DNA of 37,268 nucleotides, from assembly GCA_027487695.1 (NCBI GenBank), contig JAIYDB010000078.1, forward strand, positions 1 to 37,268, read 5' to 3'. The translations under genes and the position numbers were made by a program. The notes beneath the pieces were generated by a model, which worked only from the letters and a program-made list of their open reading frames with translations, made no database searches and was not told where the DNA came from. Positions within the stretch are counted from its first letter, which is position 1. Every line of letters begins with the position of its first letter. Positions 1-7,535 of the stretch are shown here, piece after piece. Origin of the DNA: Cytophagaceae bacterium. Its GTDB lineage: Bacteria > Bacteroidota > Bacteroidia > Cytophagales > Flexibacteraceae.

Positions 1-31
1 AACTGTACCCTGCAAAAAGCAAAGTACAGTT
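1..31 (-). terminator. Possible hairpin 3' of the outer-membrane protein gene
   Basis: An 8-bp inverted repeat (AACTGTAC at 1-8, GTACAGTT at 24-31) encloses a 15-base loop and lies just past the stop codon of the minus-strand gene that ends at 54. It may be part of a terminator cut by the window edge. The loop is large and the U-tract would lie outside the window, so this is weak. Confidence 0.25.
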
Positions 32-53
32 CTTTTAGGAAGCTGGTCAATAA

Positions 54-734
54 TTACTTACCTGCTCCAAAACGATAACTTAAACCAAATGTTAGAGAAC
101 TTGGGATAATGTTAAAGTTAATTTCAGAGTTTTTGGTTTCGTTATTACCTAGCTTCTCGGTTAAATTTGAAAAGTTCAACAAACCAAAAGAAGCATCTAA
201 AGCAAAGCGATCTGTAAAGAAATAGGTAACACCTGGTCTGAAACCAACATTGAATGCCGATAAATCAGACTCTGTCTTTGTTTCAGTAGTTTGGGTACCT
301 AAGAATGTAGTAACAGTTGTAATAGTGTTTTCTACTTTACCTGAAGTAAACCCAAAGCCACCTTGACCATAGAAATAAAACTTCTGACCTAGTGGAATGT
401 AATACCTTACAAAAGGCGATAAACCTAAACCACTCGTAACTTCTTTAGTAGTTGTGGTTCTAGAGCTTGTTACATCAACTACCTCAGAAGAAAGTCTTGA
501 ATATCCTAGTTCCAAGCCAACTGCAAATCGGTCAGAAAGAAAATAGGAAACATTAGGAATTATTGAAAATGTACTTGTAGAAGGACCATCGGTAGTTTTA
601 CCTGCAATGGTATTTTCTTGTGAAGTACTTCCCACAGAAAAGGCACCCGTAACTAATAGGTTTCCTTTAGAAAGTTGCGCAAAGGCAAAATTGGTAGCAA
701 ATAGCATAGCCACCATTAGTAAAAATTTTTTCAT
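54..734 (-). CDS. Outer-membrane beta-barrel protein
   Basis: A protein of 226 residues that should sit in the outer membrane as a small beta-barrel of the OMP_b-brl / OmpA-like type. I start it at the ATG at 734, where a clean signal peptide begins (MKKFLLMVAMLFATNFAFAQ, cleavage before Q); the frame is open to 785, but that would put 17 polar residues before the signal. The body alternates glycine, aromatic and polar residues (YFLSDRFAVGLELGYS, FYFYGQGGFGF, TYFFTDRFALDASFG) and ends in LTFGLSYRFGAGK, as expected of transmembrane strands. The number of strands, probably eight, is inferred from length. It is the last minus-strand gene on the left; a terminator separates it from the lipoprotein gene upstream. 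Ligand and role are unknown. Confidence 0.8.
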   Translation of the reverse strand: MKKFLLMVAMLFATNFAFAQLSKGNLLVTGAFSVGSTSQENTIAGKTTDGPSTSTFSIIPNVSYFLSDRFAVGLELGYSRLSSEVVDVTSSRTTTTKEVTSGLGLSPFVRYYIPLGQKFYFYGQGGFGFTSGKVENTITTVTTFLGTQTTETKTESDLSAFNVGFRPGVTYFFTDRFALDASFGLLNFSNLTEKLGNNETKNSEINFNIIPSSLTFGLSYRFGAGK

Positions 735-886
735 GGTATTTAGGAACTTGTTAAGGTGTGTTAGATTTAGGCAGTTCCTACGCAATTATATTAAGAAGAA
801 TTAGTATTTACAAGAGTTAATGAAGAATAAAAGTACAACTATTGCGAAAGGACGATTTCGTAATAGTATATTGCAATAAACCCAAC

Positions 887-912
887 AAAAAAGCCCGCAA
901 TGCGGGCTTTTT
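887..912 (-). terminator. Rho-independent terminator of the lipoprotein gene at 932-1480
   Basis: AAGCCCGCA (891-899) is complementary to TGCGGGCTT (901-909), flanked by an A-run on the left and a T-run on the right, so the hairpin can work in both directions. It lies 20-45 bases past the stop codon of the minus-strand lipoprotein gene and insulates it from the beta-barrel gene. Confidence 0.75.
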
Positions 913-931
913 CAAAATTGATATATTTTGG

Positions 932-1480
932 TTATTTCAACCTTACGTTATTGAACTTGCCTTCAACAATAGTAGTTGATTTTCCGTTTCTTGTCCAAAC
1001 TAAGTTCTTCACATCTACAGTTGCTCTTTTACTTGTAGCACTGAAGTTAGATACTGTAAACTCGCCTACTGAACTATATTCACCTGGGTTAATAGCAAAC
1101 TCTCTTTCATCGGCAGCAGTGCCAAAGAAAATAAGATCGCCGCTAGGACTATTTGGATTAAAGTTAGCAGTGTATGTTTTGTTCGGTGTGGTTCTATCTA
1201 AGGTAATCGAAACAATAAAGTGAGAAGCCAACACTTTAGTACCTGGGTTATACTTAACCGCTTCAAGATCTAATACTCTTGAAGTTGCATTGTACGATGC
1301 ATCTATTAAGCTATCGGCAAACCATTCGCCAGTAGAAAGTTTTGCACCAACTTTACCATCGGCAACGGTAAATGTTGGGGTTTGGTTACCTGGAGCTGGA
1401 TCATCCTTCTTACAAGAAGTAAAAACTAACGATGCAGCTAACAATAATAATGAAGAGTACTTTAACATTGTATTTTTCAT
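932..1480 (-). CDS. Lipoprotein with a DUF6252-like beta-rich domain
   Basis: A protein of 182 residues with a lipoprotein signal (LVFTSC, lipid Cys23) followed by KKDDPAPG, a charged Pro-rich linker. The rest is beta-rich, with the layout of small Bacteroidota lipoproteins such as DUF6252: a segment for reading an input property (GAKLSTGEWFADSL), a central sheet, and a last strand pair ending in GKFNNVRLK. A start four codons in (ATG at 1468) would also give a good signal peptide. The C-terminal EGKFN followed by a short tail resembles the EGRFDY ends of the two lipoproteins at 4829-5934, which may be distant relatives. It is likely envelope-anchored; function unknown. It stands alone between a terminator and the divergent epimerase operon. 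Confidence 0.75.
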   Translation of the reverse strand: MKNTMLKYSSLLLLAASLVFTSCKKDDPAPGNQTPTFTVADGKVGAKLSTGEWFADSLIDASYNATSRVLDLEAVKYNPGTKVLASHFIVSITLDRTTPNKTYTANFNPNSPSGDLIFFGTAADEREFAINPGEYSSVGEFTVSNFSATSKRATVDVKNLVWTRNGKSTTIVEGKFNNVRLK

Positions 1481-1580
1481 ACTGAGGGAAGGAATTTATA
1501 AGGGATAGGTTTAATATGGTTTTAGCTCGTAAATATGTAAAATTTATCAATACCATCTACCTTTATGCCGCTATATTATT

Positions 1581-1615
1581 TTGCAGCTAAAGTTTTCTGC
1601 ACTTTTCTACCTTTG
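1581..1615 (+). promoter_or_regulatory. Candidate promoter of the epimerase operon
   Basis: TACCTTTG at 1608-1615 matches the Bacteroidota -7 consensus TAnnTTTG exactly. A TTG at 1581-1583 could be the -33 element, but the spacing (24 bases) is longer than usual. Transcription would start about 15-20 bases before the ATG at 1639. Confidence 0.4.
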
Positions 1616-1638
1616 GGGCTGTTATTCAATTGTTACCT

Positions 1639-2790
1639 ATGATTAAGATTGTTACCGTTATTGGTGCCCGACCACAAATTATAAAGGCAGCCGCTATTAC
1701 TCGTGTTTTTAGGCAGCAATATGCAGGACAAATAGAGGAAATAATGGTGCATACTGGGCAGCATTACGACCAGAATATGAGTCAGGTTTTCTTCGATGAA
1801 CTAGAAATACCGCAAGAACATTATAATTTACAAGTAGGAAGTGGTAGCCACGCCAAGCAAACTGCTGCTATAATGGTTGCCTTGGAAGAGGTATTGCTAA
1901 AGGAAAAACCCGATTACTTATTGCTTTATGGCGATACCAATAGCACCCTTGCAGGTGCGGTAGTAGCTGCAAAAATGTTTATCCCAATTATCCATATAGA
2001 AGCTGGAGTTAGGGCAGAAAACAAAACCAACCCTGAAGAGCTGAACCGAATTGTGTGCGATCATTACGCATCGCTACTGTTTTATTATACCGATAGTGCT
2101 TTGGTTTATTTGAAGAAAGAAGGCTTTCCGCTAGACAATAAGGCACCGTTCCATATCAATAACCCTGGGGTGTTTTTGTGTGGCGATATTATGTACGATA
2201 ACAGCCTCTATTTCCGTGAAAAGGCAAATAGAGTAAGTACTACTATTGCAAGTTTAGGTCTTACCGATAAGCCTTTTGCGCTAGCTACTGCCCACCGCGA
2301 TATCAATACCGATAAACCAGAAAGGTTGTTAGGACTTGTACAGGGGTTTGATGCAATAAGCAAAGCTTTTGATTTAGACTTTATAATCCCGTTACACCCA
2401 CGTACCACCAAGCTTTTACAAAGTGCAGAAAATGCAGAGGCCAATGCCGTTTTACAAGCAAACCCGAAGTTGCATTGCATAGGTCCGGCAAGTTATTTAG
2501 ATATGGTGGCTCTAGAAAGTGGCGCAACCCTAATCCTTACCGATAGCGGTGGCGTACAAAGAGAAGCCTACTTCTTTGAGAAGCCTTGCATTATTTTGAA
2601 TGAAGAAACCCCTTGGCCAGAACTATTAGAACACGGATCTACCTTATTGGGAAGTACCCAACCTGAGCAACTTTTAGCTTGTGCAGAGCAACTGATGGCG
2701 GTGAAAGATAGCCTTCACTATCCACCCATTTTTGGCGATGGCAAAGCAGCAGAGTTTATTGTGGCTACCATTATGGAGAGCCACGGTTAA
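1639..2790 (+). CDS. UDP-N-acetylglucosamine 2-epimerase family (non-hydrolysing)
   Basis: A cytosolic enzyme of 383 residues that epimerises C2 of a UDP-HexNAc sugar, such as UDP-GlcNAc to UDP-ManNAc, for surface polysaccharide synthesis. It opens with the family signature VTVIGARPQIIKAAA. Likely catalytic acids are Asp99 in YGDTNST, Glu121 in HIEAGVR and Glu133 in NPEELNR; TAHR and PLHPRT carry phosphate/UDP-binding residues, and LTDSGGVQREAYFF is the C-terminal UDP-binding loop. That loop, with PCIILNEETPWPEL after it, looks more like the WbpI branch (acting on diacetamido-uronic acid sugars) than classical WecB, so the exact substrate is open. I chose the ATG at 1639; a TTG at 1630 is in frame. 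Length fits the family. It leads an operon with the next two genes (3-bp gap, then a 4-bp overlap). Confidence 0.92.
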   Translation: MIKIVTVIGARPQIIKAAAITRVFRQQYAGQIEEIMVHTGQHYDQNMSQVFFDELEIPQEHYNLQVGSGSHAKQTAAIMVALEEVLLKEKPDYLLLYGDTNSTLAGAVVAAKMFIPIIHIEAGVRAENKTNPEELNRIVCDHYASLLFYYTDSALVYLKKEGFPLDNKAPFHINNPGVFLCGDIMYDNSLYFREKANRVSTTIASLGLTDKPFALATAHRDINTDKPERLLGLVQGFDAISKAFDLDFIIPLHPRTTKLLQSAENAEANAVLQANPKLHCIGPASYLDMVALESGATLILTDSGGVQREAYFFEKPCIILNEETPWPELLEHGSTLLGSTQPEQLLACAEQLMAVKDSLHYPPIFGDGKAAEFIVATIMESHG

Positions 2791-2793
2791 CCT

Positions 2794-3126
2794 ATGGTAA
2801 GCTTAACTCAATTTGCGGAAATGTCGCTTGCAATGCCCAATGCAAGCGAACATCCGCATTTTGAAAATATATCATTTAAGGCAAAGAATAAGATTTTTGC
2901 TACCTTAAATCCGATTGAAATAAGGGCTTGTTTAAAGTTAACGGCTGAACAGCAAGCCCATTATTGCGCGATAGTCGAAAACCTAATTTTTCCCGTTCCC
3001 AATAAATGGGGAACCCACGGGTGGACCTTAGTAAACCTTAAATTGATAAATACAGCCTTACTACAAGAAGTATTGGATTTGGCTTATAAGAATGTGGTGC
3101 AACCTAAACCTAAAAAGGTAAAATGA
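2794..3126 (+). CDS. YjbR/MmcQ family protein (CyaY-like fold)
   Basis: A protein of 110 residues matching the MmcQ/YjbR family (DUF419), small cytosolic proteins with a CyaY-like fold often called DNA-binding, though the role is not settled. Diagnostic features are the start (FAEMSLAMPNASEHPHFE), the strand KAKNKIFATLN, and the late motif WGTHGWTLVNLKLINTALL, which carries the conserved Trp-Gly-x-x-Gly-Trp pattern. It starts 3 bp after the epimerase stop and overlaps the next start by 4 bp (ATGA), so the three genes should be co-transcribed. The pairing with a sugar-nucleotide epimerase does not itself suggest a shared pathway. Confidence 0.88.
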   Translation: MVSLTQFAEMSLAMPNASEHPHFENISFKAKNKIFATLNPIEIRACLKLTAEQQAHYCAIVENLIFPVPNKWGTHGWTLVNLKLINTALLQEVLDLAYKNVVQPKPKKVK

Positions 3127-3575
3127 AGAATTTAATACTTATTGCTTTAGGTTTAATATGGTTGTTAACAGCTTGTAAAACAATTCCAAAACAAGAGGTT
3201 GATCCTTATACTTTTAATATAAAAGCAATATTTTACAGGCAACATAAAAGTTTTGAAAATCCAACCTATGTTTTGAAGGTGGTAAACAGTAATCTTATTG
3301 CTGTTTGTAATAACGAAAAAGAATCAACACAAACTTCCATAAAGCTGAGCAAGGCAGATTTAGATTCTATTCAATTTTTAAGCAGCCAAATAACCACTGG
3401 CGATACGAGCGGGTTATGGATGTCACATAGCTGGGGAGCAAACTTGTATATCAACGAACAGTTACTTTACAATCATCAGGTTTACAAATCAGGTGATAGT
3501 AGCGTCCACAACAAATTGATTTTATTTTTAAGGAGAAAGTCGCCAGTTAATATTGAATTCTACAGCCGTTGGTAA
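3123..3575 (+). CDS. Lipoprotein of unknown function
   Basis: A protein of 150 residues with a clear lipoprotein signal (LIWLLTAC, lipid Cys18). I do not recognise the mature domain. It has a probable beta-sandwich or half-barrel pattern (FNIKAIFYRQHKS, TYVLKVVNSNLIAVCN, WGANLYINEQLLYNHQVY) and ends FYSRW. There are no acidic residues right after the lipid Cys, so it probably stays in the periplasm-facing leaflet rather than at the surface; this is inferred from lipoprotein export signals known in this phylum. Its ATG overlaps the stop of the YjbR gene, so it is translationally coupled to it and is the last gene of the operon. Confidence 0.75.
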   Translation: MKNLILIALGLIWLLTACKTIPKQEVDPYTFNIKAIFYRQHKSFENPTYVLKVVNSNLIAVCNNEKESTQTSIKLSKADLDSIQFLSSQITTGDTSGLWMSHSWGANLYINEQLLYNHQVYKSGDSSVHNKLILFLRRKSPVNIEFYSRW

Positions 3576-3760
3576 TTGAAATTTACTATTGATTTCTTTA
3601 AAAGCAACATGTCCTACGCCCTGCAATTAGTATTGTACTGCCGTTATTTAATATATCCAAATATAAAAGGTAGCGTTTATTCAACAACGCCCTCGTCACT
3701 ATGCTACGGAAACACCTCAGTAATTCGGCAAACTAGTGAATTATACAAAAAAGTTTAAAA

Positions 3761-4750
3761 TCAATATCTAATTAGAATAGATCCAATTGAAAAACCTGCC
3801 GATGTCCCAATAAGCCAGCAGGTATCCCCTCTTTTTAACTCTCCACTTTCTATAGCATCGTGCATGGTAAGTGGTATTGAGGCTGCTATGCAATTTCCAT
3901 ATTTATGTAAGGTTTCTTTTACACGATCATTAGGGAGATTATTTTGCTTTTTAAACAAATTCAAACCCGCCTTTGAAGCTTGGTGAGGTATAATTACATC
4001 TACATCGGTCATTGTTATATCCATATTTTCAAAAAAGCTGTTTGTAAATATTTCCAGTTTGCTGAGTGAAAGCCGCAACAGATTCCTTCCGTTCATACTG
4101 AATGAATGTAGTGTTGGGCTATAATCCTGATACCAATTGCGGGAGCCTCCACCCTTAAGCATTGTATCGGCAACGCCTTCGCAAAAATTCATATTCACTC
4201 CCTTTATAAATTGAGAGTCAGTTTCTTCATCATATTCCAAAATAGCCGCTGCGGCACCATCACCGAAAAGGGTAAGTACTTCCCAATTCTCGGTATTTAG
4301 TCCTATAGAGGCTATCTCAGAACTTACAATTAATATTCGGCGGTATTGCTTACCATTTAATAGCGAAGCTGCAAATTCAAATGCCGTTACAAAACTAAGG
4401 CAGGTACTATTAATATCAATCGCTGGAATAGTACTTGCAACGCCATCTTTTATTTCACTTTTAATCATGCTTGCACTATTTGGTATGGGGTAATCATAAG
4501 TTGCTGCCGCCGAAATCAACATATCCACATCAGCCAGTTCAAGACCGCATTTAGAAAGGGCATTTTCAGCAGCCCGCGCTCCCATATAGGCGTTTGATTC
4601 AAAAGTAGTCCTGTGCCTTGATGCCACCCCAGAATTGGTTTCGGACCAACCAGCAGGAAGTCCATTTTGTAGCTCAATGACCTCAGAAGGCATGCACTCA
4701 GGTAGGTATTTGCCCATACCAAGTACTTTAATTGGTTTTGAGTAGCTCAT
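3761..4750 (-). CDS. 3-oxoacyl-ACP synthase III (KAS III / FabH-like)
   Basis: A thiolase-fold condensing enzyme of 329 residues. The full KAS III triad is present: Cys117 in INSTCLSF, His256 in IIPHQASK and Asn286 in HKYGNCIAAS (E. coli FabH uses Cys112, His244, Asn274). LFGDGAAAAIL and the C-terminal GTSAGFSIGSILI are further family marks. Length is slightly above housekeeping FabH (about 317). The window has no other fatty-acid or secondary-metabolite gene: no acyl carrier protein, reductase or plsX neighbour. It is therefore probably a secondary KAS III paralogue acting on a special acyl group rather than the housekeeping initiator of fatty-acid synthesis. OleA-type head-to-head condensation is a less likely alternative. 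It lies downstream of the two duplicated lipoproteins on the same strand, 78 bp away. Confidence 0.88.
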   Translation of the reverse strand: MSYSKPIKVLGMGKYLPECMPSEVIELQNGLPAGWSETNSGVASRHRTTFESNAYMGARAAENALSKCGLELADVDMLISAAATYDYPIPNSASMIKSEIKDGVASTIPAIDINSTCLSFVTAFEFAASLLNGKQYRRILIVSSEIASIGLNTENWEVLTLFGDGAAAAILEYDEETDSQFIKGVNMNFCEGVADTMLKGGGSRNWYQDYSPTLHSFSMNGRNLLRLSLSKLEIFTNSFFENMDITMTDVDVIIPHQASKAGLNLFKKQNNLPNDRVKETLHKYGNCIAASIPLTMHDAIESGELKRGDTCWLIGTSAGFSIGSILIRY

Positions 4751-4828
4751 TTCTAATTCTTTTTAATGTTGTTTCATTTTGCACTAGCAACTTGATGTCA
4801 GTAAATGAATAGTTTTTTCATAGGATTA

Positions 4829-5380
4829 TTAATCAAATTGTTTGTAATCAAACCTGCCTTCTGTAATAGTAATTCGTTTACCCGATCTTTTATCTAAACC
4901 AGTAAACTGATAGGTACCTGAGTATATGAAAGTCGTACTATCTGCTCGAGTAAATATTACTGTTCCAGTGGCATTTTCATTAGTCATAAAATAGCCTTCT
5001 GGACCACTATAAGAGCAATAATTTTTAAATTCAAGCCAAGCAGGTGTAGGATTTGTTGATGTATTACATTTATAGACTTGACCAACTTTAGGTCTTCCAT
5101 CTAAATAAATAGTAACAACTGTTCTATTTACACGGTCGGTCATCCACATCCAATAATACAATCTATTTAAAGAGCCTGAGCCCCAAAGACCTCCATCAAT
5201 CTTTGGAAGATCATTTAAACTGTATGAATCATCCCTAGCGTACCATAATTTCCCATCCACATAACAACCAGCGGTATTTAAACCTTCGGTGGTGGCTGCT
5301 GGTAAGCCTGGTTCTTGGTCTTCTGTGCAAGCAGTTAAAAAACTGCTTATGAGAAGTATTAAAATGAATAGGTTTTTCAT
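4829..5380 (-). CDS. Lipoprotein, downstream copy of a tandem duplicate
   Basis: A protein of 183 residues with lipoprotein signal FLTAC (lipid Cys18) followed by TEDQEPGL, an acidic start that fits the surface-export signal of Bacteroidota lipoproteins. It is clearly homologous over its full length to the adjacent upstream gene; long stretches are identical, such as the one ending NTAGCYVDGKLW and the motif PEGYFMTNENATGTV. It ends TEGRFDY plus a short tail, like DUF6252-type lipoproteins. Besides the lipid Cys it has Cys39, a Cys in the YKC strand and one in NYC. It starts only 2 bp after the stop of its twin, so the two are co-transcribed and possibly coupled. Function unknown. Confidence 0.8.
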   Translation of the reverse strand: MKNLFILILLISSFLTACTEDQEPGLPAATTEGLNTAGCYVDGKLWYARDDSYSLNDLPKIDGGLWGSGSLNRLYYWMWMTDRVNRTVVTIYLDGRPKVGQVYKCNTSTNPTPAWLEFKNYCSYSGPEGYFMTNENATGTVIFTRADSTTFIYSGTYQFTGLDKRSGKRITITEGRFDYKQFD

Positions 5381-5382
5381 AT

Positions 5383-5934
5383 TTATTCAGGATTTAAGAT
5401 ATTGTAATCGAACCTGCCTTCGGTAACAGTAATGGTTTTACCAGTTCTTTTGTCCTTACCTATAAAATTGAAAATGCCAGAAAATATACCTGTAAGACTA
5501 TCAGCTTTTGTAAAAGTTACGGTTCCAGTTGCGTTTTCATTAGTCATAAAATAGCCTTCTGGTCCACTATATTCACAATAATTTATAAACTCACAATACG
5601 CAGGTGTTGGGTTGGTTGATGTTTTGCAGGTATAAGTTTTACCTTTTTGGGGCATCTCATCTAAGTAAATGGTTATAGATCTATTATCAATTCGATCTGT
5701 CATCCACATCCAATAGTACAATCTGCCACCTAATTCCCATACTCCTCCATCAATCTTTTGAAGGTCATTAAAGCTATAAGATTCCTTTCTTGCTAACCAT
5801 AACTTGCCATCTACATAACAACCTGCGGTGTTTAAACCTTCGGTGGTTGCAGCAGGTAGGCCTGGTTCTTGGTCTTCCATACAAGCAGTCAAAAAACTGC
5901 TTAGTAGAAGTATTAGAATGAATAGCTTTTTCAT
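5383..5934 (-). CDS. Lipoprotein, upstream copy of a tandem duplicate
   Basis: A protein of 183 residues, paralogue of the downstream gene. Its signal peptide ends FLTAC with lipid Cys18, followed by MEDQEPGL. The core motifs are shared with the twin: YYWMWMTDR, TIYLD, TSTNPTPA, GPEGYFMTNENATGTV and TEGRFDY. Divergence is concentrated in the strand after the lipobox region and in the segment GKTYTCKTS versus GQVYKCNTS. It is first in the pair and carries the likely promoter upstream. Probably a surface lipoprotein; I know of no function for this family. Confidence 0.8.
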   Translation of the reverse strand: MKKLFILILLLSSFLTACMEDQEPGLPAATTEGLNTAGCYVDGKLWLARKESYSFNDLQKIDGGVWELGGRLYYWMWMTDRIDNRSITIYLDEMPQKGKTYTCKTSTNPTPAYCEFINYCEYSGPEGYFMTNENATGTVTFTKADSLTGIFSGIFNFIGKDKRTGKTITVTEGRFDYNILNPE

Positions 5935-6019
5935 AGGTTATAGGTTTAATTTTTTGCACTTTTCAAAGAAATATTATCTTGAAATAGTGCAATTATTTGA
6001 GCTGTCTTACAGTGTGTTG

Positions 6020-6049
6020 TAAATGTATGCAAGAACTATAACACAACAA
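6020..6049 (-). promoter_or_regulatory. Candidate promoter of the duplicated lipoproteins
   Basis: On the minus strand, TACATTTA (6027-6020) is one base off the TAnnTTTG -7 consensus, and a TTG (6049-6047) lies 19 bases upstream as a -33 element. It is about 85 bp before the ATG at 5934. Supported by pattern only. Confidence 0.33.
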
Positions 6050-6134
6050 TAAAAAATCTAAAAATAAATTTCTTGACTTAAGGCTATTTTACCTTAAATT
6101 GAGTATTAACTATTTTATTTACAGGTGATTACAT

Positions 6135-6175
6135 AACCAAGAAGCGCGCTGCCTATGGCAGCGCGCTTCTTGGTT
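6135..6175 (-). terminator. Strong perfect hairpin downstream of the CobW gene
   Basis: A 19-bp perfect stem (6135-6153 with 6157-6175) with a 3-base loop TAT; the GC-rich centre is GAAGCGCGCTGCC. It lies 48-88 bp past the stop of the minus-strand CobW gene and is the likely transcription end. The U-tract is short (TT then ATGT), so it could instead act mainly as an RNA 3'-end stabiliser. Confidence 0.6.
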
Positions 6176-6222
6176 TAATGCAAAACCTATGGTTAGAATA
6201 AACTATGCATATTCATACATTA

Positions 6223-7458
6223 CTATCCTTCTATAGGCCAAGGATCGGTATATTGAGAAGTATTACTAATATCCCAGGTTTCTAACTCATCGTCAGTAAG
6301 CAAACATTGCTGCATTTCTATTTGAATTTTCGCTGCGTTCATAACCTGACCTATTATTACAAGCTCAGTTTCTCTATCGCCAAATAAGGGGTCCCATTTA
6401 GAAAGTATGTTTTTCCTGTTGGCAATAAATTCTGGGTGTGTTTCTCTTTCTAGCTTTTCTAAAGCTACCCACCAATAACCCGCAGGTTCCATTCTGAGCG
6501 AACCACCACTTTGGTTCCAAAGTAGGGCTCTTTCCGGTCTGCTGGCAATCCAAAACAATCCTTTAGAACGTACTATTTCAGGGTGCCATTTTTGATTGCA
6601 ATAATCAAAAAAGCGTTGAGGATGAAACGGACGTCTGCTTCTGAAAACAAAACTACTAAAGCCATAGCTTTCCGTTTCTGGCGTGTGATTACCTTGTAGG
6701 GCTAATTCCTTCTGCCATATCTCGGTATTGCTGGCTTCTTCATAATCAAAAAGTCCTGTTCCTATAATTGTATCTAAAGATACTTTTCCAAAACTTGAAT
6801 TAATGATTTTAGCTCTTGGATTCAGATTTTTTAATAGTCCTGTAATGTTATTAACCATAGCTGGCGAGGCTAAATCGGTTTTATTTAGAATAATAACATT
6901 GGCAAATTCAATTTGGTCAGTCAATAGATTTACTATAGGACGCACATCGTCTGGGTCGGCATCATTCAAATCCATTGATGCTACTGTTTCTATACCTCCA
7001 AAGTGTTCAGGAAAATTAAGAGCGTCTACAACGGTAACCATTGTATCAATTTTTGCAAACTTGCTTAAATCCGTCTTGCCATCTTCACTCACAAAAGAAA
7101 AAGTTTGGGCTACTGGCACAGGTTCAGATATACCAGTAGATTCTATAAGTAAGTAATCGAATTTGTTTTCTTTGGCTAGTTTTTCAACTTCTATCATTAA
7201 ATCTTCTCGCAAGGTGCAGCAAATACAGCCATTGCTCATTTCAACCAAGCGTTCTTCTGTTCGAGAAAGTTGTGTTTCTCTGCCTATTGTAACTGAATCA
7301 ATATTCAATTCAGACATATCGTTTACAATTACTGCTACTCTTAGTCCTTCCTTATTATTGAGTATATGGTTAAGCAACGTAGTTTTACCAGCACCCAGAA
7401 ATCCTGATAGTACAGTTACTGGCAAAAGTTTCTTTGTATTTGTTCTTTGGCTAATCAT
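6223..7458 (-). CDS. COG0523/CobW-family GTPase, zinc metallochaperone type
   Basis: A G3E-family P-loop GTPase of 411 residues, expected to carry and deliver a metal, most likely zinc, in the cytosol. Visible motifs are Walker A GFLGAGKT (19-26), the metal-binding CxCC motif C78-I-C80-C81, ESTG (106-109), and NKTD (192-195) for guanine recognition. The C-terminal CobW_C half contains [18 protein letters not shown] and ends near [10 protein letters not shown]. No His-rich loop is seen. The ZagA/YciC-like subgroup is normally induced by zinc starvation through Zur. That fits the palindrome directly upstream (7477-7515), which covers the predicted -33 element. The predicted transcription start falls within a few bases of the ATG, so the mRNA may be leaderless. 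It follows the TonB receptor gene on the same strand, with a 77-bp gap. Confidence 0.9.
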   Translation of the reverse strand: MISQRTNTKKLLPVTVLSGFLGAGKTTLLNHILNNKEGLRVAVIVNDMSELNIDSVTIGRETQLSRTEERLVEMSNGCICCTLREDLMIEVEKLAKENKFDYLLIESTGISEPVPVAQTFSFVSEDGKTDLSKFAKIDTMVTVVDALNFPEHFGGIETVASMDLNDADPDDVRPIVNLLTDQIEFANVIILNKTDLASPAMVNNITGLLKNLNPRAKIINSSFGKVSLDTIIGTGLFDYEEASNTEIWQKELALQGNHTPETESYGFSSFVFRSRRPFHPQRFFDYCNQKWHPEIVRSKGLFWIASRPERALLWNQSGGSLRMEPAGYWWVALEKLERETHPEFIANRKNILSKWDPLFGDRETELVIIGQVMNAAKIQIEMQQCLLTDDELETWDISNTSQYTDPWPIEG

Positions 7459-7462
7459 TTAA

Positions 7463-7493
7463 CAAAGCTAAAACAAAGAAATCCAAAATGCAA
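7463..7493 (-). promoter_or_regulatory. Predicted promoter of the CobW gene
   Basis: On the minus strand, TAGCTTTG (7470-7463) is an exact TAnnTTTG match, with TTG (7493-7491) 20 bases upstream. The -33 TTG lies inside the centre of the palindrome at 7477-7515. The -7 box ends 4 bases before the ATG, which implies a leaderless or nearly leaderless transcript. Confidence 0.5.
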
Positions 7494-7515
7494 CATTGTT
7501 GCATTTTGGATTTCT
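7477..7515. promoter_or_regulatory. 39-bp perfect palindrome, candidate Zur-type operator (and possible terminator of the TonB gene)
   Basis: The sequence is perfectly symmetrical about base 7496: 19 bases on each side of one central T. Its core TGCAACA-T-TGTTGCA (7489-7503) has the 7-1-7 form typical of Fur/Zur/PerR operators. It lies 18 bases before the CobW start and overlaps the predicted -33 element, where a repressor would block transcription. As RNA from the TonB gene it would form a 39-base hairpin followed by TTGTTTT, so a terminator role is also possible; the two roles are not exclusive. Confidence 0.55.
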
Positions 7516-7535
7516 AATTGAGGGCAGACAAGAGC

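Noticed and set aside
3576-3758. 60-codon plus-strand frame after the lipoprotein at 3123-3575
   Set aside because: Starts at a TTG right after the stop, no domain or signal peptide, unusual composition; probably non-coding.
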